Below the pieces are notes generated by a model. The model was not told where the DNA came from. It saw only the letters and a program-made list of their open reading frames with translations, and searched no databases. The position numbers and the translations under genes are program-made. DNA of 45,487 nt from Marinoscillum sp. (GTDB taxonomy: Bacteria; Bacteroidota; Bacteroidia; Cytophagales; Cyclobacteriaceae): contig JAMWZA010000029.1 of NCBI GenBank assembly GCA_024305105.1, forward strand, positions 1-45,487. The letters run 5' to 3'. Shown here piece after piece: positions 18,681-31,100 of this stretch (its first letter is position 1; the number at the start of each line of letters is the position of its first letter).

Positions 18681-18693
18681 TATTGTATTTGGT
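18681..18693 (+). promoter_or_regulatory. Promoter-like motif TATTGTATTTGGT upstream of the 1025-residue LRR gene
   Basis: TATTGTATTTGGT starts 57 bases before the ATG. The same 13-mer with one change (TATTGCATTTGGT) lies at 22105-22117, 63 bases before the giant LRR gene. The ATTTG core resembles the Bacteroidota -7 element TAnnTTTG with one mismatch, and an AACTTAA lies downstream in both. It suggests related promoters for the two LRR genes. No -33 element was fixed. Confidence 0.4.
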
Positions 18694-18737
18694 GAGTACA
18701 AATCCTAACTTAACCGATTGAAAGCAGAATTTACTAC

Positions 18738-21700
18738 ATGCCATATATGAATAAATTAGTACAATACTCGTTAAATGTGCTTTTTTTGGTGATGACAGCC
18801 AGCACTGTTAATGCCAGCACACCTACCAGAGATTTGTTGATTCCAATAAATAATTCCATCTCAAATCGGATTGTTGTAGCACCTACTGTAAATGAGAGTG
18901 ATTCTCTGGCGCTCGTCGCATTATACGACTCTACCAATGGAGATGGATGGCTTAATAATACAGGGTGGCTGCAAGGGTCGCCATTGACCTGGCAAGGAAC
19001 GGTCTTTTCAGCAAGTGGTAGGTTGACTGCTATTATGTTAAATGACAATAACCTTAGTGGAGTGATTCCACCGTCAATTACTAATCTGGATACCCTTCTG
19101 ACTCTTGACTTAAGTGGAAATAGCTTGACAGGTAAGCTGCCTTCAGACATAGGGGACTTGAATAAGCTTGTCCATTTGGATCTGAGCGATAACCAGTTGG
19201 AGGGAAAAATTCCTTTGTCCATAGGTCTAATGGGCAATCTCATTGATTTGGATTTATCAAGTAACAGTTTTTTTGGAGAATTGCCGGTCACTTTTGCGGG
19301 ATTGTTTAGTTTGAAAAGACTAATTGTAGACAATAATAATTTCAGCGGATATATTTATGACATTGTGTTCAATGAATTGGACGGATTGGATACCTTGAAG
19401 TTGGAGCAGAACAGTTTTGAAGGAAAAGTTCCTGCTGCTATTGGCAATATGAGATCATTGCGGTATTTGTCCTTCAGTGACAATAACTTCTCTGGATCTA
19501 TTCCAGTTGAATTAGGGCAATTGGATACGTTGCAAGAGCTTTATGGTCAAAATAACTCACTTACAGGAGTAATACCTGCTGAATTTTCCGGGTTATTGGG
19601 TGTGAAAATGGTTGATTTCAGTAACAATGGTCTGACTGGTTCATTGGCAACGTTTGCAGGTCTGGATTCACTGTTATATCTCAATGCAGCTCAAAATGGT
19701 TTTGACGATCTTTCAAACTTCACAACCAGTAATGTAGACTCGGTAAGAGTAACCAATAATTATTTGGATTTTGCAGACTATGAGTTAAATAACGCCTTAA
19801 TCAATGCTGGTAGTTTGTTTATCTCCCCACAGGATTCATTGTTTGAGCGAGAGGATTACTTGTATGAATCTGGTGTCACCGTAGTTATTGAATATGAGAT
19901 TGGAGGGTCTTCTAACTCCTATCAGTGGTATCTGGATGGAGACCCAATAGCGCCAGCAAACAATGTCTTGGTAACAGGTAGTCAAGTGGTTATTTCAGCG
20001 GCTGACACACCAAATGAAGGAGAATATGTCTTAGCAATAACCAACACAAATTACCCAGGCATCACCCTTTACACCAGACCATTTAATGTAAAAGTATCAA
20101 CACTGGAGCGAGACAAGCGTGCACTTTTAAGTTTCTTAAATGCTACCAATAATGGTGATTTTCCTTACAACCCAGCTGGTTGGGTAGATGATGGAGGTGA
20201 TATAACGAGCGATTGGGAAGGGATAACAGTGGCCAACAATAGAGTGACAAGAGTAGAACTGCCAGCCTTCATTGATACTGATTTATCTGATGGAAATCAA
20301 AGTAGAATTTTGGATGGTCCCGTGCCCAGAGCTTTTGCTGACCTCTCAGGTCTAGAAGTTTTGAATTTGGAAGGTAATTTTCTTCGTTCTTTTCCAGATA
20401 TCTCCACATGGTCCAATGCCACTGCTATCAATATCAGCAGAAACAGACTTGCTTTTAAAGACATTCTACCAAATGTTGACTTACCGATCGATTATGCTCC
20501 TCAACGTCGATTTGGAGTAACATTGTACGACACGATTGATGCGGGTGAAAACTATATTGTCAGTATTGATATGAGTGGGCCGGATCTGGAGTATCAGTGG
20601 CAGTTTGGTCGGTATGTGCCGGGGCAGCCATTTAACAACGATGTATACGAAATTCCATATGCTAACTCAAGGCTTTATACCATTGAAGCCATAAACTATG
20701 CAAAAATGGGGACGTTCCGTGTGGATGTTACGCATCCGGATGTTCCTGGACTTACCATTACAGGAAGGAATAAGAACCTATTAGCGAAGACCGAAGTGTT
20801 TGGGACCGTTTTCGCTGATGATCAAGGCACATTACTAACTAATGGTGAGGTGGTATCTTACAGGAAAACTCCTGAAGGTCCGTTTATAGCTGAAGATACA
20901 GCATCCTTACAAGCTGATGGTACCTATAGCTTTGAAGCTGCAATATTGGGAGATTTTATATTATCAGTAGCCCCTGATCGGACCATTTACCCGTTAAGTG
21001 AAGAACCAGGTACTTCCAACGTGATTCAAACCTATTATGAGCAAGCAGATCTTTTTGATTCGGCAAAAACACTTGAGGTAAGAAGGCGAATCGATAGCAT
21101 CGATATACAAATGTTATTTTATCAGGTACCTGTAGAGGATCCTACGGGAGCTGACTTCTTCGGAGAAGTGTTTTCAGATTTTGATGAAACCTCTGGAGAA
21201 GATGAAGAAGGCAGCGGAAGAATTAATGCCCGAAGAAAAGTCAAAAGAGCAGCCTGCTCAGTACGAAGGTTTGTTCCAAGAGGTAGGACCGATCAGGAAG
21301 AAGAGGATGGTACCTACGAATTGTATGCATATGTAGAGTCTGACGATGATGGAAACTTTGAATTTACCAATATAGAAGAAGGTAAATACCGCTTGAGTAT
21401 TGAGTATCCCGGAGTGCCCATGGACCCGGATTCAGATATATTCTTTGAAATAGGTGGTGATAAGGAAAATCAGGAATACACTGTTTCTGCTGAAATTACA
21501 GAAGAAGGAATAGTGGTGGAGGCTAGAGAGGTATTATATACTGATAAGCCATACATCAAGAATGTAATGTTGTATCCAAATCCGACCATCGGTCATTTAA
21601 CTGTAGAACTGAAGGTTTACCGAAAATTAAAGGATTTAAAAGTGGAAGTATTGGATGCTCGGGGTGTTAAAATCATTGAGCAACAACTCGATCCGAAGCG

Positions 21701-21815
21701 CGGAACAAAACACTTAAAACTGGACATAACAGACCATCCAACTGGCGTATATTTCCTCAATTTCACTGATGATCAGGGAACTTTTAAACATCAAGTAAAA
21801 ATTAGCAAGATTTAG
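18738..21815 (+). CDS. T9SS-exported leucine-rich-repeat surface protein (1025 residues)
   Basis: The signal peptide is residues 1 to ~26 (VMTASTVNAS); initiation at Met4 is also possible. A cap DSLALVALYDSTNGDGWL precedes about ten LRRs of the pattern LxxLxLSxNxLxGxIPxxIGxL, the type best known from plants (~55-345). Then come an Ig-like domain (~375-452, YQWYLDG), a second short LRR block (~455-580), another Ig-like domain (YQWQFG), an SdrD-B/carboxypeptidase-regulatory-like domain (~685-800) and a module holding the basic motif RRKVKRAACSVRRFVPRGR (within 829-850). It ends in a T9SS type A sorting domain (YPNPTIGHLTVELKVYRKLK to the end). Predicted to be exported through the outer membrane and anchored at the surface. 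Residues 51-1025 are colinear with the C-terminal 976 residues of the next gene. Binding partner unknown. Confidence 0.88.
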   Translation: MPYMNKLVQYSLNVLFLVMTASTVNASTPTRDLLIPINNSISNRIVVAPTVNESDSLALVALYDSTNGDGWLNNTGWLQGSPLTWQGTVFSASGRLTAIMLNDNNLSGVIPPSITNLDTLLTLDLSGNSLTGKLPSDIGDLNKLVHLDLSDNQLEGKIPLSIGLMGNLIDLDLSSNSFFGELPVTFAGLFSLKRLIVDNNNFSGYIYDIVFNELDGLDTLKLEQNSFEGKVPAAIGNMRSLRYLSFSDNNFSGSIPVELGQLDTLQELYGQNNSLTGVIPAEFSGLLGVKMVDFSNNGLTGSLATFAGLDSLLYLNAAQNGFDDLSNFTTSNVDSVRVTNNYLDFADYELNNALINAGSLFISPQDSLFEREDYLYESGVTVVIEYEIGGSSNSYQWYLDGDPIAPANNVLVTGSQVVISAADTPNEGEYVLAITNTNYPGITLYTRPFNVKVSTLERDKRALLSFLNATNNGDFPYNPAGWVDDGGDITSDWEGITVANNRVTRVELPAFIDTDLSDGNQSRILDGPVPRAFADLSGLEVLNLEGNFLRSFPDISTWSNATAINISRNRLAFKDILPNVDLPIDYAPQRRFGVTLYDTIDAGENYIVSIDMSGPDLEYQWQFGRYVPGQPFNNDVYEIPYANSRLYTIEAINYAKMGTFRVDVTHPDVPGLTITGRNKNLLAKTEVFGTVFADDQGTLLTNGEVVSYRKTPEGPFIAEDTASLQADGTYSFEAAILGDFILSVAPDRTIYPLSEEPGTSNVIQTYYEQADLFDSAKTLEVRRRIDSIDIQMLFYQVPVEDPTGADFFGEVFSDFDETSGEDEEGSGRINARRKVKRAACSVRRFVPRGRTDQEEEDGTYELYAYVESDDDGNFEFTNIEEGKYRLSIEYPGVPMDPDSDIFFEIGGDKENQEYTVSAEITEEGIVVEAREVLYTDKPYIKNVMLYPNPTIGHLTVELKVYRKLKDLKVEVLDARGVKIIEQQLDPKRGTKHLKLDITDHPTGVYFLNFTDDQGTFKHQVKISKI

Positions 21816-22167
21816 GAACGTCAGATACTAAATGTGAATAAACAAGACCGTTTCAAGTAATAGAGGTTTTGTTTGAGTGCCTTAAAACGCTATATGTAAA
21901 TCAGATTTACACCGTTTCAAGTAATGAAAATGTTGAAGTACAGGTTGAATAAGAAAATGGTTATTTCGAAAGGACTCATTAATGGTTTTTCTCTTTTTAT
22001 TATCAAAAGTTAATTTCATTAATTAGTCGTTGAGATGTGTATAATGCTGGTTTTCAGTGAATTACTGATCGTAATTGATTAGTCGTTCAATACCTTAAAA
22101 TGGGTATTGCATTTGGTTTGAAGTAAACTTAAATTGAGAAGGTAAACAAAACACGCCAACTCAATAT
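21816..22167. promoter_or_regulatory. 352-base spacer with several short direct repeats before the giant LRR gene
   Basis: No coding frame is apparent. The spacer contains ACCGTTTCAAGTAAT twice (21847-21861 and 21911-21925, exactly 64 bp apart) and ATTAGTCGTT twice (22022-22031 and 22078-22087, 56 bp apart), then the promoter-like TATTGCATTTGGT at 22105-22117. A variant of the second 15-mer followed by TTGAAGTA at the same spacing occurs upstream of the S74 gene. This looks like regulatory DNA, but the factor is unknown. Confidence 0.5.
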
Positions 22168-25100
22168 ATGAAACTCTTTTCACCCAACCTTTTAGTAGCG
22201 CTCATTATTGTTATTTCATCTGGCATTGCACAAAGCCAGGAGTTAAAGAAAACCACACCGTTGAGTCAAGAAGAACTCAAGGCAAAGCGCACCCCTTACC
22301 AAAAACCATTATCAGAGCCTTCTGAATCATCTCCAGAAATCAACCTGACAACTGCGAATGGAGATCAGATGATCTTTCCCTCGAGCAATTCCAACCCAAA
22401 ATCGGAATTAAGTCGAGCAGAGGTTATTGAAGAGCACCAACTGAAGTTTCAGGAAATGATTGATGATTTCATGGATCGGCGGGGAGTATCTTCTGCAACG
22501 AAGCGACGGTCGGGGAGTGCGCAATTCCACCCCGAGCTCAAACCAGCACAAGAAGTCACTGGTTTACAAGAATCGAGTGATGATCTCCTGGAGTTGAAAA
22601 AACAAATTCATCAACGAAATATACATAGACAAAAAGAAATCATAGAGAGTGGAGGTAGGCTTGAACCTGTGGAAATGGGCCCTTACACCGGATTAGATAA
22701 AAAACGTACAGAGAAGACGATAAATCAAAAATTACGTGAAAGGGAAACGGTTCCATTATCTGTAGAAGCTTACTCTAAACAACAACGAATAAAGTATGAG
22801 ATGGATAAAGAACAGAAGCGTATGAGTCGACAGAAGTCATTCGCTTCAGCTACGTACCCGACATATGAACCTCATTTTGTAACACAGCAGGAGCTTTCTG
22901 TAAATCGTCCGGATATTTCATTTGAAGTACCCTCGGGGTCTACATATGATACCACTTCCATCAATGGGTATCCAACAATTTTGATTTCAGATGGCGGTAA
23001 TGGTTTGGGCACTAATACATTCACTACAGACTATGTATACATTCTGCAAGGTCTATGCTTTGTCATGGATGGACAAACGTTGTCCATTGATCCCGGTGTT
23101 GTCATAAAGGGAGCAGAAAGTCAGAGTGTCCCGAGTATGTTGGTTGTAGCTGTTGGAGGTGTCATTCAGGCTAATGGAACAAGTACTGACCCCATTGTAT
23201 TCACGGCAGAATCAGATGAAATTTTACCTCCGGCTACAGCAAATAACAGAAGAGGAACTTATGATGAAATTACTAGAGGATTATGGGGAGGAGTAGCTAT
23301 CCTAGGCGACGCACTCATTAATGATAGTGCAACCGAAACGGCACTTCTTGGCGATACGATTGACTTACCAAATGATTCTCGGTTAACATTTGGAGGTGGT
23401 GAAGGTATTATTGGTAATGCGGGTGTTGAGATGTCTTATGTATCTATTAGACATGCAGGAGAATACAATGGGTCATACGGAAGCATGAGTGGTCTTACTC
23501 TGGCTGGAGTCACAAATGAAGCTATTGTAAATCATGTAGAAGTTTTTGGTTCGGATGATGATGGGTTTGAATTTTTAGGTGGCAATGTCAACGCAAGTCA
23601 ATTGATCGTAGTAGGGGCAAGTGATGATGGTTTTGATACAGATTTTGGGTATACTGGTAAGCTGCAATATTTGTTTGGTAAGGCAGTTAATGGCTACATG
23701 GGAGAACACGATGGAGGAATCCCTGAGGATACGGTCCATGGAGGTGTGTTTGCTTACAATGCCACATTCATAGGGGATTATTTGGATGCAGGTGTAGCGT
23801 TGTTCAGAGATAATGCAAGAGGACATTACTACAAGAGTATTTTCACTGATTTCAATACTGGAATAGGTGTGGAATACATTGATACGGTTAATTCATCTTA
23901 TGATCATTTAGTCAATAACGAGTTACAGTTTGGTGACAACATATTTTGGAATACCGGTGCTGGAGATTACCTATTAACAATAGATAATTCTCAAACTGGC
24001 TATTTTGGAGATATATACACAGAACCAGGCTTATTCAATAATTCATATGAAGACCCATTGTTGGATGCTGAATATGGTACGGCTACATCTTTAGTTTTCG
24101 ATACTGTTGGCTTCAGTGATGATTTCTGGCAACCGACAGTATATCCTGGGGCGTTTGAGCCAGGGGCCACACCTTGGTATGATGGATGGTCACTAATAAA
24201 TGCTCCTGCATCAATTGATGTAGATGCTGATGATTATAACGCGCTGATTGTAGTTAGAGACCAGTTAGGCGGTGGTTTGGTTAATGACTGGGTTGAGGGC
24301 AATGCTCCTTCCACATGGCCAAATGTGGATTTTGATGGAAATGGCAAAGTTACGGCACTTTATTTAGACAACTATGGTCTGTCTGGTGATGTGCCTACAG
24401 AGTTTACAACTCTTGATCAATTGAGATTTCTTTCAATCGGAGGTAATGACATTACCTCATTTCCAGAGGGTTTTGGTAATCTGGACTCGCTGGAACAAAT
24501 CTATGCCTGGGGCAATCAGCTAACCGATGTTCCATCAGATTTCTTTGATTTAGCCATTGTATATAATATTGATCTTTCTGGTAACCAGCTTGCTAATGCT
24601 GATTTAACTGGATTGACGAACGTTGCGACTACATTAACTGATCTCAACCTGGCGGCCAATGATTTACCGGCTATTCCGTCAGAAGTCTATTCCTTAACGA
24701 ACCTATTTCAGCTCTATTTAGACGGAAACCAGATATCATTTTTGGATGATCAAATTAGCAATTTGAGTAATTTGGAGTTTCTTACACTTGGTTACAATGC
24801 CGGTTTGGGAGACTTACCTGGTGGTTTGGGTAGTTTGAGTAATCTTCATACGTTAAACATTTACGAAGCAGGGGTTTCGTCCTTTCCAGATATGTCCGGT
24901 TTGACCAATTTGAGAAATTTAAGTGCCTGGAATAACAATATCAGTAATGACTTCTTTGATTTCACTGTATTGGATTCTATCGAAACCCTGGATATTTATG
25001 GAAATCAGGTTTCAGGCACACTTGATGGAATTGGTAACCTAACCAATTTGATCAATTTATACGCTGGATTTAACCAATTGAGCGGAGGAATTCCAGCTGA

Positions 25101-28100
25101 CATTTCAGGTGCAGTAAGCTTGGAGGGAATCTTCATAGAAAACAACTCTTTGAACGGTGAAATAGACCCTGCTGTATTTGAATTACCAAATATTAACTCA
25201 ATCAATTTAAATGGTAATTTCTTATCAGGAGAGTTTCCAACTTTTACTGGAAATTCCAATCTGGTTTATTTAGACCTGGGTAGTAATTCCCTGACTTCTT
25301 TGAGTGATGGAATTGGGCAGTTTCCAAATCTAGAAGAGTTAAGTCTACACGGTAACCTAATAGCTGATTCAATACCTGCGGCAATCGCCAACGATACTAG
25401 TTTGGTTACTTTAAGCCTTCAATACAATCAATTAACAGGAGCTATTCCTGCTGAATTTGGAAACTTAAGTCAATTAAATGGTTTGTATCTTACAGGTAAC
25501 CAGTTGAATGAACCGCTACCTACCGAACTTGGGAGCTTACCGAACCTGTCCAACCTGGCGATTGATCAAAACCAAATTCCCGGAGTTATACCAGCTTCAT
25601 TTGCCAATCTTACAAACCTATATGGCCTATACATTTATGATAATCAGTTAACGGGTTTGCCTGATTTGAGTGGCCTGCCAAATCTAGGAGAGGTGTATGG
25701 TTACAATAATTATTTTGAATTTGATGACATAGAACCACTACTTCAAACTTCAGCAGGTACCATAGACTTCTATCCACAATACATACCTGAGCCTGAATTA
25801 TCTATTAACAGTATCGGTTCTACAGTAACGCTTGATGCGACTGTGGGTGGGGCTGCTAACAATTATCAGTGGTACTTTAATGGTAACTTTATGGAAGGTG
25901 CCACCAATCCTCAATTAGTGATCGAGGATTTAGAGCTAGATTCTGCTGGTACCTACTGGTGCTTAATTGACAATGATTCAGTGAATAATGCAGGCGTTTT
26001 CTTGGAGTTGGAAAGCGGTGAACAAAGAATATGGATTTCAGCTCCAGCCAATGAAAGTGACTCCACCGCATTGGTAGCTATTTATGATGCCACTCAAGGT
26101 CAGAACTGGAATAATTCGGCTAACTGGAAGAATGCTCCTCTAGTCATGTGGGAAGGTGTTTTCTTAGATGGATCGGGACGGGTGACAATGCTGGATCTTA
26201 CTGATAAAAATATGCAAGGAGGTCTTCCTCCAGCAATAGGGGATTTAGATGCTTTGGAGTGGTTGAGTATCTGGAATAATGAGAACCTGAGTTATCTTCC
26301 AGGAGAGTTTTATGGGTTGCCCAACCTTCACTATCTGGATATGAACAATGTAGGCGTGGAACAACTATCTCCCGCCATTGGATTATTGTCCAGTTTGGAC
26401 ACTTTATGGATTGGCAGTAATAGTTTAAGTGACGGATTGCCAGCAGAATTATTTGATTTGACCAACCTTCAGGTGTTGGAAATGGCTAATACCCAATTGT
26501 CGGAGATTCCTGAGGGAGTTACCACACTAACCAACCTCAGAGCATTATGGCTTAATAATAATCAAAACATGGCTGGAGTCATCCCTGCCAGTATTGGTGA
26601 TTTGACCAATCTCGAATACCTCAACCTGAATGCATCGGGAGCATTAACTGGAGAAATCCCTTCATCCATTGCTAATATGAGTAATCTTGAATACCTCTAT
26701 GTAAATAACACAAATTTCACCGGCGGTTACCAACACATAGGAGCATTAACGAACCTAAGAGTATTGTATGTGATTAACGCTCCTGCCATAGCTACAGATC
26801 TACCTGATAGTTATTCCAATTTGGTCAATCTTGAGAATTTTGTGTTTGGTGTTGGTAATTATGCTCCATTTCCACCAGAGGTTTTAAGTATGACCAATCT
26901 TAAAGTTTTGCAAGCACCTGAGGCAGGGTTGACGGAAATTCCTGTAGAATTAGGGACATTCGATAGTTTGTATTACATCAACTTTAGAAATAACAGCATA
27001 ACGGGAGCATTTCCAGTAGAGCTAAATCAACAATTTCAATTTGTCTATATTCAGGAGAATGAAATTGATGACATTTCTGCACTTGAACAGGATTCACTTT
27101 TAACAAGTATTATCGCTCGCGGAAACAATCTGGACTTCCAAGACTTGTTACCATTCCAAACTTACTTTGAAAATATCAATAATGGGTTTATTCCGGGCTT
27201 TTATGATGTTGCCTACATGAAACCCACCAACATGGAATTCGAAGATGTGATTCTAAATGTAGGGGATACCTACACCATGAATATGGGCATTTCCACGGAT
27301 ACCCTGACATTTATTGATTGGTATCAATGGGGTTCCTACATCGATTCAGGTGAGACCTATGAAATTTTCGACGCATTGAATCCAGACAGTGATGGAGAAT
27401 ACATTGGATATGCATATCACGATGTAATTACCAATTTGACAGGCCTACAGCTTGAAACAGGAATCTATAATGTAAATGTAATTGAATCAGTTAGTGAGGC
27501 AGATTCGCTAGCCTTGGAGGCCATTTATAATGCCCTTACGTTTAATGAGCCGCCAGCCAATTGGTTTGAAGGGCCAGTTGAAACCTGGCAAGGCGTATTT
27601 GCTTTTGATGGTCATGTCAGAGGATTGACTGCTTACAATGTTAGCGCTGAGTCATTCCCTGCAGCTGTTGCCGACTTGGACAGTCTGGAGTTTCTTGATG
27701 TTTACTATTCGGATTTTCAATTTAGCAGCATACCGGTAGAACTCTTTGAACTATCAAATATTCATGTTATTTCAATGCCACAAAACAATTTTGCAGGACC
27801 TCTACCTGCTGAAGTTGGCAATGCAACATCCCTAAGTACACTTGATTTAAGTAATAATTTTCTTTCTGGTGATCTACCAGCTACGTTAAGTAACCTGACG
27901 AACTTATATTTTCTGAACTTACGTGCCAACAGACTTACCGGATCTATCCCTTCTGGATTTCAAAATGGACAATTCGGTGAATTTTATATCGACCATAATT
28001 ACCTGATAGGTCTTCCTGATGATCTGGATTCTGCCATACAGTATGCTTCAGTTGACTTTAGTTACAATAACCTCGATGCGACTTCCTTGATCGATGGTGT

Positions 28101-31100
28101 TGGGAATCTGTTTAATGGTTATGACAATACCTATGGTCCACAAGCCAACCCCAGGGAAATTACATTCACTGGGGATCCAGTAGTAGGAGGTGAAGTAACA
28201 TTACATGCAGAACGACTAGACCCATCAGATGAGTTTTATTGGTATAGATCCGATAAGAATTCTATTCCTCCATACTACTTTGAAATTGACTATACAGGAA
28301 GTGACTCAAGTTACACGTTCACGATCAATGAGGAATTTGATTTAACCAACTACATAGCGGTTATTGTGAATCCTGGATATCAAAATGGCAGCTACCCATT
28401 CCTTACCAAACAGATTGCCGTAGATAGTTATGCAAAGCGCTATGTGTCCGCACAGGAATCTCCTGAATGGACAGATCCAAGTGTTTTAGGTTTCGACAAT
28501 GATGCGATTCTTGGGTCACCTGATGTGCCACCTGTGACTTTTGATGGTTCTTATGGCCGGTATGATGTAGAATGGTATTTTACAGATAAGTGGTGGCACA
28601 ATGCTTCACAGCCAGAATACGATACGCTTAAGACGTTTTACGATAGTGCTATTGCCATTAACTACGTGAGACTCCATTCGCCAGGAGGTGAGTTGAATAT
28701 TGCCAATATGATCTTGAGAGGATCCGGCGGAGAAGAAATTATTGTTCCTGTAAACCGGGAAATTTACATTTATGAAAATCAAATCACCTTCCCTAAAACA
28801 TCGTTTGCAGTAGATCAGGTTGATTTTGTGGTATCTAATGGGTCAGTTGATGCCATTGAAATCGGAGATACGGGAAGTGACGAAGTATCTTCACCTCAGC
28901 TTTACAGCGCAGATGCCGGACCGGATTTTATCTATGTAGATGTACAGTATGATGGTTTTGCAAATGCATTTGTAGTGGAGCGGAGTACGGACGAAGTGAA
29001 TTTCGAAGTGCAGGACACGATCTTTTTCAGAGGGTGGTATTACAACGAAGTACCGTCACAAGGAACCTACTATTACCGAGCTAAAGCCCTGTTAAGTGCA
29101 TTTGAGGATGGAGCGGAATCGGGGTATTCAGATACCTTGCGATTAAGTAATTGTGAGCCAACTATACCAGTAGACCAGAGCTGGACAGGAGTGTATAAAA
29201 TTACTGGAGGGCAGTATGATGGGCTTACAGGTCAGAAAGAAGTTGAATTATCTCAATATAGTTTCAATTCTTTCCGATTATCTGATGTTGTTGCAGGTTT
29301 CTACGATGATGTTATTGGCTCTGGTTTTGATGCCTATGTCGAGTTTGTAGTGGAATGTGACACTATTAGGCCCATTAATTCCTTTAACTCAGATGTACAT
29401 GAAATCGTATGGGTGAATGACACTTTATATTTAGAATTCACAGAATATCTCACACAGACAACCTCTACTTCTAAGTTTTGGGCATCGGGTGGTTCAACTG
29501 GAGATTTGGGTACTCCACAATTCGTTCGTACCAATCTCATAAGTAGTGACAGTATCGAAATAGTTTGGGACTACTATGGAGGTGGCAATCCATCGTTTGT
29601 AGTTCAGCGTTCTGCTAGTAGCCCCACCAGTTATACCACTTTGGATACCGTTTCTGGTTTCTCATATAAAGATGTAAACACTCTTGATGGACAACGTTAT
29701 TACTATCGTGTGATGGCGCAATTGGAGAATTCAAGATCACTTCCTTCCAACGAACCTAACCTCATTCATAAGAGTGCTTTGTTTGAGCCATTGTCAAACA
29801 CGATCACTAAAGACCTTACACGGACCAGTTATGGAGGTGCATGGGGTGACTATGACCGTGATGGAGATGATGATCTTTATGTAACGAATGCTTTTGAATT
29901 GGCAGCAAACTTCATGTATGAAAACACTGGTAATGGAACCTTTAAGAAAATCATTGGTACTGTAGCCACTACCGAAATTGGCTTTAACAGAACAGCTATT
30001 TGGGGCGATTATGATAACGATGGGTTCCTGGATCTTTATGTTCCAGGTAGTAGAGACTATGGAGACCGTGTCTATAGAAATACAGGGAGTAGAAGTTTTG
30101 AAATTACGAACACACAGGTTTCCGAACCGGCTCATGAATTTAGTCCTTCAGAAGCAGGGATCTGGGTAGATGTTAATAGTGATGGCTTTCTGGATTTGGT
30201 TAAATCTGTTGGAACCATTTTCTTAAATGACGGAGATGGTAATCTAAATTTGGCAGATACACTTCATGCAGACGATGGCTCTTTGACATCACAAGAAATT
30301 TATTTCTGGACCGTTAGCAATGTCGATATAGACAATGACAATGATCAGGATTTATACATTACATCTGATGTTAGAAACATGTTATTTGTAAATGATGGAT
30401 CTGGGTCCTTTACATACGTGGAAAATGAGATATCTAACTTCGGTTTGGGTAGCAGAGGATACACATGGGCTGATTTTAACAATGACGGCTGGGTTGATCT
30501 GGTAACAGGCAATCAGAATACAGAAACGCTCGGTCTTTACGCTAACCGCGGGGATGGGACCTTCGATTTTATTCCAGTTTGGAGTCTACTAGGAATTCCT
30601 TACTCTGGTGATGGTAATTCCGATGTGAGGTTTGGAAGAGGCTTCACGAGTGGTGACCTGAATAATGACGGTCGTGTGGATTTGATATGGACCGTAAATG
30701 ATCGGGCTTATCCAGCAATGAACCAGGGCAACCTTCGATTTAAAGTCATATATGAATCTGACCAAGCATTTCCGATCACCAATAACTTCTCTCATATATC
30801 CTTAGGGGATATGGATAAAGATGGCTTCCTGGATGTTTTCTTACCTAATCAGACATTTACTGGTGCTAATTACATTTATAGGAATAACTCTAACTCTAAT
30901 AGCTGGATCACAGTAAACCTGAAAGGGGTTCAATCTAACTCTTACGGAATTGGAGCTAAAGTAGGAGTTAAATCCAATGGTGCCTGGCAGTATCAAAGAG
31001 TCACCACCCAAAACGGTATTAGTAGTAGTAATAGTTTGTCATCAGAGTTCGGTTTAGGGTCTGCATCCATTGTGGATAGCGTCATGGTGACGTGGCCTTC

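Noticed and set aside
18734-19333. A 199-codon minus-strand open frame opposite the first LRR gene
   Set aside because: It lies entirely over the LRR repeats, has no recognisable domain, and mirrors the repeated LRR codons. It is an antisense shadow.
24220-28110. CRISPR-like or satellite DNA suggested by the repetitive LRR region
   Set aside because: Repetition is at the protein level (~24 residues) with diverged codons. There are no identical DNA repeats with unique spacers.
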